From assembly GCA_958426775.1 (NCBI GenBank), contig CATZZP010000007.1:33730-97729 (forward strand): DNA of 64,000 nt. Reading direction: 5' to 3'. The translations under genes were made by a program, and so were the position numbers. The DNA comes from an uncultured Bacillota bacterium. Lineage in GTDB: Bacteria; Bacillota; Clostridia; Lachnospirales; CAG-274. Under the pieces are notes generated by a model, which searched no databases, was not told the origin of the DNA, and saw only the letters and a list, made by a program, of their open reading frames with translations. This document shows, piece after piece, positions 1 through 7,805 of this stretch (positions are counted from its first letter, which is position 1; each line of letters begins with the position of its first letter).

Positions 1-959
1 GAAATGCCCGCCGCACCAACCATAGGGTTAATTTTCTTTTTAACAAAAAGATTAAGGAACTTAGCAAAGAACACACCGCCTACTGTATCAAATACAAAGG
101 CTATAAGACCAAGACCCATAATCATAAGTGTCTGAATCTGGATAAATTCTCCTGCCTGCATTCTTGTAGAAATACTAAGACCTAACAGTATTGTAACAAG
201 GTTGGCAAGCTCGTTCTGTGCTGTCTTTGCAAGTGAGTTAAGTACACCGCACTCTCTTATAAGGTTACCGAACATAAGGAAGCCCACAAGTGCAACTGAC
301 TTAGGTGCAACTAAGCCTGCTACGGCAGTAATTACGATTGGGAAAAGAATTTTTGTAGTCTTGCTTACTGCCTGAGGGTTGTACTCCATCCGGATAAGTC
401 TTTCCTTACGGGTGGTAATAAGCTTTACCACAGGGGGCTGTATAATAGGTACAAGTGCCATATATGAATAAGCCGCAACCATAATTGCACCTGTATAGTT
501 TGAATCAAAATACTGAGCTACAAAGATTGATGTAGGACCGTCAGCCGCACCGATAATACCGATTGAAGCTGCATCCTTAAGCTCAAAGCCGCAAAGTGTA
601 GCAAGACATAGGGTAAAGAAAATACCAAACTGTGCCGCTGCACCGAAAAGAAGCATCTTAGGGTTTGAAAGTAAAGGGGTAAAATCAATCATTGCACCGA
701 TACCGATAAATAAAAGTAAAGGGAAAAGCTCATTTGCAATACCTGCATTAAAAAGTATATCAATAGGTCCGTCTTCACCGATTGCTCCTGACATAGGCAG
801 GTTTACAAGTATTGCACCAAAGCCCATAGGCAAAAGCAAGGTTGGCTCCATTTCCTTTTTAATGGCAAGCCAGATAAGCAGACCGCCGATAACCCACATA
901 AGTGCCATCTGCCATGTTACGTTTCCGATATTCTCAAATAATGACAAGAAAATATCCAT
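1..959 (-). CDS. oadB: Sodium ion-translocating decarboxylase beta subunit (OadB type), C-terminus beyond the window
   Basis: This is the membrane subunit that couples decarboxylation of a carboxybiotin carrier to Na+ export. About 319 codons are visible from the ATG at 959; the C-terminus lies beyond base 1. It is strongly hydrophobic, with the OadB hallmarks GAADGPTS (the conserved Asp region) and the YMALVPIIQPP segment. It is a paralogue of the beta subunit encoded at 18130-19284, with the same segments in the same order. Unlike that copy it is not visibly preceded by alpha, gamma or BCCP genes; it has its own promoter and a structured leader. It may serve a second decarboxylase encoded to the left. 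The family is confident; the substrate is unknown. Confidence 0.9.
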   Translation of the reverse strand, partial: MDIFLSLFENIGNVTWQMALMWVIGGLLIWLAIKKEMEPTLLLPMGFGAILVNLPMSGAIGEDGPIDILFNAGIANELFPLLLFIGIGAMIDFTPLLSNPKMLLFGAAAQFGIFFTLCLATLCGFELKDAASIGIIGAADGPTSIFVAQYFDSNYTGAIMVAAYSYMALVPIIQPPVVKLITTRKERLIRMEYNPQAVSKTTKILFPIVITAVAGLVAPKSVALVGFLMFGNLIRECGVLNSLAKTAQNELANLVTILLGLSISTRMQAGEFIQIQTLMIMGLGLIAFVFDTVGGVFFAKFLNLFVKKKINPMVGAAGI

Positions 960-994
960 TTTGTTTTAACATCCTTTCTTTTATAAAATGCAAA

Positions 995-1096
995 TATAAA
1001 AGTCTGACCATTCAAAGCAGCAGCGGAAGAAAAAAACTTATTTCCCCGTATTGACGCACACTGCTACAGCAAAGCTGCCAGCTACTCCCCTTTATA
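995..1096 (-). ncRNA. yybP-ykoY-like (Mn2+ riboswitch family) leader upstream of oadB
   Basis: On the minus strand the leader has the block GGGGAGTAGC directly after the 5' side of a closing helix (TATAAAGG, 1089-1096), which pairs over 8 positions with CTTTTATA (995-1002). Inside is the element GCGTCAAT followed by a CGGGGA/TTCCG hairpin flanked by GCAG/CTGC, and near the 3' end CAGAC leads into the closing helix. As I remember the yybP-ykoY manganese riboswitch, GGGGAGUAGC near the 5' end, a GUCAAU internal element and a 3' AGAC run into P1 are its conserved marks. The family call rests on memory. The gene it precedes is a Na+ pump rather than a Mn exporter, so a variant with another cation specificity is possible. 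Confidence 0.6.
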
Positions 1097-1113
1097 ATTG
1101 TTCCATAAAAATA

Positions 1114-1142
1114 ATAATACCATTTAAAGTTAATTATTTCAA
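1114..1142 (-). promoter_or_regulatory. Predicted promoter of the oadB leader
   Basis: On the minus strand TTGAAA (1137-1142) and TATTAT (1114-1119) are separated by 17 bases. Transcription would start near 1107, about ten bases before the riboswitch-like element. The whole stretch 960-1303 has no gene: it holds this promoter, the leader, AT-rich spacer and the hydF terminator. Confidence 0.55.
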
Positions 1143-1263
1143 GTACAAATATTAATAAAAAAGAAAAATAATTAACATTTTCTTACATAAAATTTAAGTA
1201 TTTAATTTTATAATATAATCTATAACTAAATAATTATTTAAGGTATAATTTTGCAGTTACAAT

Positions 1264-1296
1264 AAATATAAAAGGTACCGTTATTCACAGTACCTA
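1264..1296 (-). terminator. Intrinsic terminator of the hydG-hydF operon
   Basis: On the minus strand the arms AGGTAC and GTACCT flank a short loop and are followed by TTTTATATTT, just after the hydF stop codon. Confidence 0.6.
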
Positions 1297-1303
1297 AAAT
1301 ATT

Positions 1304-2494
1304 TTAAATGCAGTAATCGTCAAAGGGTTCTAAGCTTCTTTTAAGTATACCCTTAACATAGGCAATAAATATACCGTAGTTTGTCATTGGTACACCCTGT
1401 CTTTTAGCACAAAGCTCTCTGTATTTCATTTCCTTTTCATTAAGCATACAGCCGCCGCAGTGAATAATCACCTTATATGGTGTTAAATCCTTAGGAAAGG
1501 TTATACCGATTGAAAACTCAAACTCTGCTTTTTCTCCTACATAGCCTTTAAGCCAGTTAGGGATTTTATATGTACCTATATCTCCGCATTGTCTGTGATG
1601 AGTACAGCCCTCGGATACAAGTATTCTATCTCCTGACTTTATATTCTCTATTGCTCTTACTGCCTCAATAGCCGATGCAAGGTTTCCCTTATATCTTGCC
1701 ATAAGAATTGAAAATGAGGTTAAAGGAATATCCTCAGGGGTATGCCTTGAAACCTGCTCAAACGCCTGACTGTCTGTTATAACAAGCTTAGGTTTAACAC
1801 CTATTTTATTTATTGTGTTTTTAAGCTCATCCTCCTTACAGACAACAGCTATTGCACCTGCATCAAGTAAATCCCTTATTACCATTTGCTGTGGTAGAAT
1901 AAGCCTGCCCTTCGGTGCCGCCTTATCTATAGGCACTACAAGTATTACAAAATCCCCCGGCAAAACAAGGTCGCCTACAAGCTTATGCTCAGGTTCTTCA
2001 AGAGGAGCAGATAAAATTATCTGCTTTTTAAGTTCTTCAATACCATCACCTGTTACAGCACTTACCCAAATACCGTTTTTAACAATTTCCTTGCTATCAG
2101 CCTTGTCTGATTTGTTAAGTGCTATTACATAAGGCAGTTTTCTGTCCTCAAGCTCCTTTATTAGTGCCTTGTCCTGCTCGTCAAGACCTTCACCGCCGTC
2201 TACTACAAGAACGGCAATATCGGTTTTATTTAAAATCTCATAGCTTTTTTCAACTCTTTTTGAACCCAGCTCACCTTCATCATCTATGCCCGGTGTATCT
2301 ATAATTACAACAGGACCTAAGGGTAGCATTTCCATTGTCTTTTTAACAGGGTCGGTAGTAGTTCCTTTTATATCTGATACTATAGACAGGCTTTGTCCCG
2401 TAATTGCATTTACAATGCTTGACTTACCTGCGTTTCTCTTGCCGAATATACCTATATGCAGTCTTTCTGCTGAGGGTGTATCATTTAAACCCAT
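1304..2494 (-). CDS. hydF: [FeFe]-hydrogenase H-cluster maturation GTPase HydF
   Basis: HydF is the scaffold on which the 2Fe subcluster of the [FeFe]-hydrogenase is assembled before transfer to HydA. The 396-residue protein has the GTPase domain at the N-terminus: G1 motif GKRNAGKS at residues 18-25, DTPG (G3) and NKSD (G4). The C-terminal part carries the iron-sulfur ligands of the family, a CTHH motif and, about 50 residues later, HCGGC. It begins 18 bases after hydG ends, behind a clear ribosome binding site (AAAGGAGG), so the two are co-transcribed. HydE and the structural hydrogenase are not in this window. Confidence 0.96.
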   Translation of the reverse strand: MGLNDTPSAERLHIGIFGKRNAGKSSIVNAITGQSLSIVSDIKGTTTDPVKKTMEMLPLGPVVIIDTPGIDDEGELGSKRVEKSYEILNKTDIAVLVVDGGEGLDEQDKALIKELEDRKLPYVIALNKSDKADSKEIVKNGIWVSAVTGDGIEELKKQIILSAPLEEPEHKLVGDLVLPGDFVILVVPIDKAAPKGRLILPQQMVIRDLLDAGAIAVVCKEDELKNTINKIGVKPKLVITDSQAFEQVSRHTPEDIPLTSFSILMARYKGNLASAIEAVRAIENIKSGDRILVSEGCTHHRQCGDIGTYKIPNWLKGYVGEKAEFEFSIGITFPKDLTPYKVIIHCGGCMLNEKEMKYRELCAKRQGVPMTNYGIFIAYVKGILKRSLEPFDDYCI

Positions 2495-2512
2495 AGGTAC
2501 ACCTCCTTTAAC

Positions 2513-3931
2513 TTAAAACCTGAAATCTCTTTGTCCTTTTTCAATGTTATCTAAGTTAGCCCTTAAAATATCCTTTACCTTATCACTTAATACGTTGTCT
2601 ATTTCTTTATTAATAAGCTCATCACCTATCTTTTTTGTATCCTCGGAAGCATAATCAATTAAATACTCTTTTAAGGTCATAAGTGCATTAGGATGACAGC
2701 AGTTTTGTATCTGTCCGCTTTTGCACAAGCTCATAAAGCGGTCACCTGTTCTGCCCTCTCTGTAACAAGCTGTACAAAAGCTTGGTATATATCCCATTCT
2801 CATAAGCCAGTTTACAACCTCATCAAGAGTACGTGAATCAATAACATCAAACTGCTCACTTTTCTCCTCATCTCTTTCAGGCTCTGCATAACCGCCCACG
2901 CTTGTACGTGAACCACCGCTTATCTGTGACACACCTAAATGAAGTACCCTTTCCCTGCATTTCTGACTTTCTCTGGTAGAAACAATCATACCTGTGTAAG
3001 GTACGGCAATTCTTATACAGGCAACAATTTTTGCAAAAATATCGTCATCAATACTATTATCAAAGGCATTGGGGTCAATATCATCAGCGTGCCTTATACG
3101 GGGAACACTGATTGTATGAGGTCCTACGCCGTGTACAGCCTCTAAATGTTCTGCGTGCATTAAAAGACCTGCAAACTCATAGCGGTAAAGCTCCAAGCCA
3201 AAAAGCACACCAAGCCCCACATCGTCAATACCGCTCTCCATGGCTCTGTCCATAGCTTCCGTATGGTAGGCATAATTATGCTTAGGTCCTGTGGGATGAA
3301 GCTTTTCGTAGCTCTCCTTATGATAGGTTTCCTGAAAGAGGATATATGTACCTATACCCGCTTCCTTAAGCTTACGATAGTTTTCAACGGTAGTTGCGGC
3401 AATATTAACATTTACTCGCCTTATTGCACCGTTCTTATGCTTAATGCTGTATATGGTTTTAATACACTCCAGAATATACTCAATAGGATTGTTGACAGGG
3501 TCTTCTCCTGCTTCAATGGCAAGCCTTTTATGACCCATATCCTGAAGTGCAATAACCTCTCTTTTAACGTCTTCCTGAGTAAGCTTTTTACGTGCAATAT
3601 GCTTATTTTTGTAATGATAAGGGCAGTAAACGCAACCGTTTACACAGTAGTTTGACAGATAAAGAGGGGCAAACATAACTATTCTGTTACCGTAAAAATC
3701 CTTTTTTATCTGCTCTGCAAGCTTGTATATTTCCTGATTTTTTTCCTCAATATCACAATCAAGGAGAACTGCCGCTTCTCTGTGAGTTAAGCCCTTTCTC
3801 TTTCTTGCCTTTTCAAGTATTTTGTCGATAAGCTCTGTATTGTGTTTGTTTTTTGAGGCATAATCCAGGGTTTCCAGAATTTCCTCATGATTTATAAATT
3901 CCTCGGCTTTTAATGACTTAGGGTTATACAT
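2513..3931 (-). CDS. hydG: [FeFe]-hydrogenase maturase HydG (radical SAM tyrosine lyase)
   Basis: HydG cleaves tyrosine to p-cresol plus dehydroglycine, and supplies CO and cyanide as an Fe synthon for the hydrogenase H-cluster. The 472-residue length is normal. The radical SAM cluster motif CVNGCVYC (CX3CX2C) lies near residue 90-100, and the C-terminal auxiliary-cluster region CTACYREGRTGDRFM with a downstream CC pair is intact. It starts two bases after the small TM1266-type gene stops, so translation is probably coupled, and hydF follows. It resembles ThiH, but the C-terminal extension and the operon identify HydG. Confidence 0.96.
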   Translation of the reverse strand: MYNPKSLKAEEFINHEEILETLDYASKNKHNTELIDKILEKARKRKGLTHREAAVLLDCDIEEKNQEIYKLAEQIKKDFYGNRIVMFAPLYLSNYCVNGCVYCPYHYKNKHIARKKLTQEDVKREVIALQDMGHKRLAIEAGEDPVNNPIEYILECIKTIYSIKHKNGAIRRVNVNIAATTVENYRKLKEAGIGTYILFQETYHKESYEKLHPTGPKHNYAYHTEAMDRAMESGIDDVGLGVLFGLELYRYEFAGLLMHAEHLEAVHGVGPHTISVPRIRHADDIDPNAFDNSIDDDIFAKIVACIRIAVPYTGMIVSTRESQKCRERVLHLGVSQISGGSRTSVGGYAEPERDEEKSEQFDVIDSRTLDEVVNWLMRMGYIPSFCTACYREGRTGDRFMSLCKSGQIQNCCHPNALMTLKEYLIDYASEDTKKIGDELINKEIDNVLSDKVKDILRANLDNIEKGQRDFRF

Positions 3932-3933
3932 TT

Positions 3934-4197
3934 TTATCCTTCTTTCTGCTCGCTAAGCTTTGAATATATTGTTTTTGCATTTACTCCGTTAAGCATACCC
4001 AGCTTTCCTGAAATGGTGTTAATCACATCAGCAGGGGCATCAAGGGCAACGCTGATAATTGATATACCCCTTTTCTGATAAGGTATACCCATACGACCTA
4101 TTATATAATTGCCGTATTCATGTAAAATAGCGTTAAGTCCTTCAACCGAGGTGTAGTCCTCTACAACAATGCCGATAAGTGCAACTCTTGACTCCAT
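3934..4197 (-). CDS. TM1266-type iron-only hydrogenase system regulator (small ACT-like protein)
   Basis: This 87-residue protein belongs to the small family usually found with hydrogenase maturase genes and annotated as a putative iron-only hydrogenase system regulator. It begins MESRVALIGIVVEDY and continues with a glycine-rich IIGRMGIPY segment, an ACT/NikR-C-like fold by family description. I chose the ATG at 4197 because GGAGG sits the right distance upstream; a longer frame opening at 4239 would start inside the terminator hairpin. It is the first gene of the operon with hydG and hydF. Its biochemical role is not established. Confidence 0.85.
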   Translation of the reverse strand: MESRVALIGIVVEDYTSVEGLNAILHEYGNYIIGRMGIPYQKRGISIISVALDAPADVINTISGKLGMLNGVNAKTIYSKLSEQKEG

Positions 4198-4352
4198 ATT
4201 TTTTCCTCCGTAAACAAAAAACTGTGCCAAAACAGGCACAGTAAAAGTAAAGCTAAATTAAATATAAATTAACTTACTCCTTAGCCTGAGCTTTGGTATC
4301 AGTCGATTATGTGTAAAAATGATTTGCCTTCAGGCTGACCTTTAGGCTCATC
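4198..4352 (-). ncRNA. Attenuator-like structured leader of the hydrogenase maturase operon (unknown class)
   Basis: From the predicted start near 4352 to the first start codon there are about 155 untranslated bases. The 5' part contains AGCCTGA and, about 45 bases on, TCAGGCT, which pair over seven positions. GCC-TGAA-GGC and TGAGC/GCTCA are alternative helices using the same bases. The 3' part ends in a full intrinsic terminator only a few bases before the ribosome binding site. Mutually exclusive pairings followed by a terminator in front of the first gene are typical of a riboswitch or other attenuator. I could not match it to a riboswitch class I know. Confidence 0.55.
4211..4242 (-). 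terminator. Terminator hairpin inside the hydrogenase operon leader
   Basis: On the minus strand ACTGTGCC and GGCACAGT form an 8-base-pair stem (4221-4242) followed by six T residues. The ribosome binding site GGAGG for the first gene comes right after, leaving no room for another promoter, so the terminator must act on the operon transcript itself. Confidence 0.75.
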
Positions 4353-4358
4353 AAATTG

Positions 4359-4387
4359 ATTTTAGCATATTAATAATAATTTGTAAA
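4359..4387 (-). promoter_or_regulatory. Predicted promoter of the hydrogenase maturase operon
   Basis: On the minus strand TTTACA (4382-4387) and TAAAAT (4359-4364) are 17 bases apart, with TGC directly before the -10 box (extended -10). The start would be near 4352. Confidence 0.6.
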
Positions 4388-4404
4388 TAATAATTTTAAT
4401 TTAA

Positions 4405-4418
4405 AGGCTATTCAGCCT
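4405..4418 (-). terminator. Possible weak terminator after clpA
   Basis: A five-base-pair stem AGGCT/AGCCT, followed on the minus strand by TTTAAATTAAAATT, lies about 50 bases after the clpA stop. It is short and so only a tentative call. Confidence 0.35.
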
Positions 4419-4464
4419 ATAGCCCTCTGCCGACTCCGTAAACAGCATCCTTGGTATTACCACC

Positions 4465-6678
4465 TTATTTTATACTGAATACAAAATTACCGTCCTCTGC
4501 GTCAAGGACAGCATTACCGCCCCTTTTAAGCTTGCCAAACAAAATTTCCTCAACCAGCATAGGCTTAATTTCAGAGGAAATTACTCTGTCAAGCTCTCTT
4601 GCACCGTAGGCATTTGTTATGCCCTTGTTTTTAAGCAGAACAGGAGCATTTTTACCTATGATAAGCTTAATATTCTTTTTCATAAGACCCTCGGCAAGCT
4701 CTTTTAGCTTTTTGCCTGCAATATTAAGTGCCATTTCATCATCCATACCGTTAAATACCACAATACGGCTTAAACGATTTCTGAACTCAGGCTGAAAGGT
4801 TCTTTTTACCGCCTCATCAACAGCATTACGGTTAAAACTGCTGCCGCCGAAGCCTATGGCTGCCTTGCCAATTTCGCTTGCACCTGCATTTGATGTCATT
4901 ATAATAATAACATTTTTAAAATCTGCCTTATTTCCTTGATTATCCGTAAGGGTAGCATAATCCATAACCTGCAAAAGAATATTGTAAATATCGCTATGTG
5001 CCTTTTCTATTTCATCAAGCAAAAGCACGGCATGGTGTGATTTACGTATTTCCTCGGTTAAAAGACCGCCCTCTTCATAGCCTACATAGCCTGCAGGAGA
5101 ACCTATAAGCTTAGCAACCGTATGCTTTTCGGCGTATTCGCTCATATCAAAGCGTATAAGCTTAACGCCCAGTTCCTTTGCTAAAGCTCTTGCTGTTTCT
5201 GTTTTACCCACACCTGTAGGTCCTACAAAAAGGAAGCTTGCAATGGGCTTATTGTCCTCATTCAATCCCGCCCTTGAAAATTTTACTGCATTTGCAATGC
5301 CCTCTATAGCCTCACTTTGACCGAAAACCTTTTCCTTTAAAGTGCTTTCAAGCTGTGCTAATCTTTCAAGCTCATTCCTTTCAAGGGACTGCTTAGGTAT
5401 ATTGCAAATTTTAGACAGCACCATATCAATAAGGGCTTTATCAACCTTATTTTTCTTATCGGGGTTTAGCTTTCTATAGGCTCCTGCCTCATCAATAAGG
5501 TCAATTGCCTTGTCGGGCAAAAACCTTTCATTCATATATTTTGAGGATACCTCAACAGCATATTCAAAAACATCGGCATTATATGATACACCATGATACT
5601 CCTCATAGCGTTCCTTTAAGCCTAAAAGAATTTTTACAGTTTCCTCCTTTGTAGGCTCTTCAACCGTTACTGTCTGAAAACGTCTTACCAGACTTCTTGA
5701 CTTTGCTATTGTCTTTTTATATTCAGCAAAGGTTGTTGCACCTATAAAGCGTATATGCCCCTGTGCAAGATAAGGCTTTAAAAGATTAGATACATCAATA
5801 CTGCTGTCAGTTGTAGCACCTGCACCTACTATATTATGTACCTCATCAATATATACAATAGGTTTATCCTCTTTTAAAAGTCCGTTCATAATAAGCTTAA
5901 AGCGTTTCTCCATATCACCTCGGTATTGAGTGCCTGACATCATAGTACCCATATCAAGTGAATACATATGGGCATCCTTTAAAATTTCAGGCACCTCTCC
6001 CTCAACAATAAGCCTTGCCAGTCCGTAAGCAATAGCTGTTTTACCAACACCGGGTTCACCTATATGGATAACGTTGTTCTTTTCCATTCTGCATAGTATC
6101 TGTATAGTACGTTCAAGCTCTTTTTCTCTGCCTATTAAAGGATTTACCCTTAAACAAAGCTCATTCATATCCTCAACATAGTCACGCCAGCTTATTTGAG
6201 GTTCTTGCTCTGCAACAGACATTTCTATGTCATGCTCCAAATTTTCATCATTAAATATACTCTCTCTTGACAGTTCTCCTAATAAGCTGATAATATCAAC
6301 GCCTTGCTTCTTCAAAAAATATACTGCAAAGCTATCCTCTAAGTCTAACATAGCCGCCAGAATATGGCTTATATCTGCCTCATTTCTTCCGCTGTTAAAA
6401 GCTTTTTTTATTGCAGCATCAAGTACATAATTAAAATCATGAGTAAACTTAACATCCTCATCTGTATCAAGCTTATCTATATTTTCATTAAAAAATTTTT
6501 CAAGATTATCTCTTAACAGGCTTGCATTCCCTCCCAGACCGATAAAGCTCTCATCGAATACACGGTCATAGGTCATAGCAAATAATATATGCTCAGGTGT
6601 TACATATTCATCCTGTCTTTCGTATGCCAAATCAACAGCATCAGATACTACTGTTTTAAAACGCTCATTAGTTTCCAT
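4465..6678 (-). CDS. clpA: ATP-dependent Clp protease ATP-binding subunit ClpA
   Basis: ClpA is the hexameric AAA+ unfoldase that feeds substrates into ClpP. The 737-residue protein has the N-terminal Clp_N repeat domain (about 1-150), a first AAA+ module with Walker A GEPGVGKT near residue 205, and a second with GPTGVGKT near residue 485. The tripeptide IGF, within AAIGFGG in the second module, fits the loop that docks on ClpP. There is no ClpB/ClpC-type long middle coiled coil, and the upstream neighbour is clpS, its adaptor; both favour ClpA over ClpC. It is the third gene of aat-clpS-clpA. No clpP is present in the window. Confidence 0.93.
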   Translation of the reverse strand: METNERFKTVVSDAVDLAYERQDEYVTPEHILFAMTYDRVFDESFIGLGGNASLLRDNLEKFFNENIDKLDTDEDVKFTHDFNYVLDAAIKKAFNSGRNEADISHILAAMLDLEDSFAVYFLKKQGVDIISLLGELSRESIFNDENLEHDIEMSVAEQEPQISWRDYVEDMNELCLRVNPLIGREKELERTIQILCRMEKNNVIHIGEPGVGKTAIAYGLARLIVEGEVPEILKDAHMYSLDMGTMMSGTQYRGDMEKRFKLIMNGLLKEDKPIVYIDEVHNIVGAGATTDSSIDVSNLLKPYLAQGHIRFIGATTFAEYKKTIAKSRSLVRRFQTVTVEEPTKEETVKILLGLKERYEEYHGVSYNADVFEYAVEVSSKYMNERFLPDKAIDLIDEAGAYRKLNPDKKNKVDKALIDMVLSKICNIPKQSLERNELERLAQLESTLKEKVFGQSEAIEGIANAVKFSRAGLNEDNKPIASFLFVGPTGVGKTETARALAKELGVKLIRFDMSEYAEKHTVAKLIGSPAGYVGYEEGGLLTEEIRKSHHAVLLLDEIEKAHSDIYNILLQVMDYATLTDNQGNKADFKNVIIIMTSNAGASEIGKAAIGFGGSSFNRNAVDEAVKRTFQPEFRNRLSRIVVFNGMDDEMALNIAGKKLKELAEGLMKKNIKLIIGKNAPVLLKNKGITNAYGARELDRVISSEIKPMLVEEILFGKLKRGGNAVLDAEDGNFVFSIK

Positions 6679-6689
6679 TTAATCCCACC

Positions 6690-6989
6690 TCACTCAGCTT
6701 CTGCCGTTACCTTTAACGGGTAACCAGCTCTTCTTGCCATATCCATTGCAGTTGTTGCTTTAGTATATGCTATATCTCTTGTGTACACTCCAACTGCAGC
6801 ACAGTCACTTTTGTGTATATTCATCATTATCTGAAACGCCTCCATACGATTTTTCCCAAACACAAGCTCTAACACATCAACAACAAAATCCATAGGCGTA
6901 AAATCATCATTATAAAAAACCACCTTATACATTTTAGGTGTTTTTATATCCGTATTGGTATTTAAGTTGGTTTTTTCCTTAAAGGACAT
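6690..6989 (-). CDS. clpS: ATP-dependent Clp protease adaptor ClpS
   Basis: ClpS binds N-degrons (N-terminal Leu, Phe, Trp, Tyr) and delivers the proteins to ClpA. The 99-residue sequence has the expected core: YNDDFTPMDFV, whose Asp pair contacts the substrate alpha-amino group, then HKSDCAAVGVYTRD and MARRAGYPL. A stretch of about 20 variable residues precedes the core, as is usual. Its ATG shares one base with the aat stop codon (TAATG), implying translational coupling, and clpA begins 11 bases after its stop. This gene is uncommon in Firmicutes, which usually rely on MecA or McsB with ClpC. Confidence 0.95.
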   Translation of the reverse strand: MSFKEKTNLNTNTDIKTPKMYKVVFYNDDFTPMDFVVDVLELVFGKNRMEAFQIMMNIHKSDCAAVGVYTRDIAYTKATTAMDMARRAGYPLKVTAEAE

Positions 6990-7639
6990 TATAATATCCC
7001 CCTTCGTATTCTCTCAATATATTCATTATAAGGCATAAATCTACCACCCATGCGCTCTAAATGTTTTGTATGAAATTGACAGTCAATAAACTGAAAGTCC
7101 AATTCTGTAAGATTTTCAGCAAGCATAATTAAAGCCAGCTTTGAGGCATTTTCTTTTTTAGAAAACATACTCTCTCCAAAAAAGCACTTTCCTATACTTA
7201 CACCATACAAGCCGCCCACAAGATTATCTCCTTGCCATACCTCACAGCTTTGTGCAAAGCCTTCTTTATGCAGATTGTTATAGGCAAGCTCCATATCATC
7301 GGTTATCCATGTACCCTCATTAAATTCACGCATAATACGGCAGTTGTGCATTACTCCTCTGAAATCCCTATTAAAGGTAACCTTAAGGTCTGTTTTTTTC
7401 ATAAATTTTTTCATAGATTTTGAAACCCTGATTTCCTTCGGAATAATTACAAATCTTTCCAACGGACACCACCACATAATAGGGTCTCCCTCATTATACC
7501 ACGGAAATATACCGTTTTTATACGCAAGTAAAAGCCGTTCCTTAGACAAATCTCCGCCTATGGCAAGCAAGCCGTTCTTTTCCCCCTCTTCAACGGGAGG
7601 AAAGGCAATTATCCTTTTATCAAGCAAATATACAGACAT
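6989..7639 (-). CDS. aat: Leucyl/phenylalanyl-tRNA-protein transferase
   Basis: Aat transfers Leu or Phe from aminoacyl-tRNA to proteins with N-terminal Lys or Arg, creating primary N-degrons recognised by ClpS. The 216-residue protein has the family signature GIFPWYNEGDPIMWWCP near residue 40 and the GGLYGVSIGKCFFGESMFS segment further on. It is the first gene of aat-clpS-clpA, and its GAGGTGATTTT ribosome binding site is clear. Together with the next two genes it forms an apparently complete N-degron recognition pathway in one operon. No residue that I know to be essential is missing. Confidence 0.95.
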   Translation of the reverse strand: MSVYLLDKRIIAFPPVEEGEKNGLLAIGGDLSKERLLLAYKNGIFPWYNEGDPIMWWCPLERFVIIPKEIRVSKSMKKFMKKTDLKVTFNRDFRGVMHNCRIMREFNEGTWITDDMELAYNNLHKEGFAQSCEVWQGDNLVGGLYGVSIGKCFFGESMFSKKENASKLALIMLAENLTELDFQFIDCQFHTKHLERMGGRFMPYNEYIERIRRGIL

Positions 7640-7745
7640 AAAATCACCTCAAATTACCGTATATAATAACATTCGACATACATTGACTTTTTCCTTTAAG
7701 CTATACAAAACTAAACAATTTAAAATGTAAAATATTTAAAAAAAT

Positions 7746-7774
7746 TTGCATAAATTTTACTTATATGTTATACT
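7746..7774 (+). promoter_or_regulatory. Predicted promoter of putP
   Basis: TTGCAT (7746-7751) and TATACT (7769-7774) are separated by 17 bases, about 30 bases before the start codon. Confidence 0.5.
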
Positions 7775-7805
7775 TGTGATAATATTAATTTTTAGGAGGG
7801 ATAAA

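Noticed and set aside
4198..4352. Identity of the hydrogenase leader as a NiCo (czcD), SAM or TPP riboswitch
   Set aside because: The conserved blocks I remember for these classes do not line up with the sequence. It is left as unknown class.
4401..4448. A 15-residue minus-strand frame (MLFTESAEGYRLNSL) between clpA and the hydrogenase leader
   Set aside because: The ribosome binding site is poor, and the frame runs through the possible clpA terminator hairpin. It has no sign of being a leader peptide for the next operon, since the promoter lies after it.
4440..4470. GGTGGTA-like sequence resembling a T-box antiterminator
   Set aside because: Part of it is the clpA 3' end, and the NACCGCG portion, specifier loop and terminator geometry of a T-box are absent.
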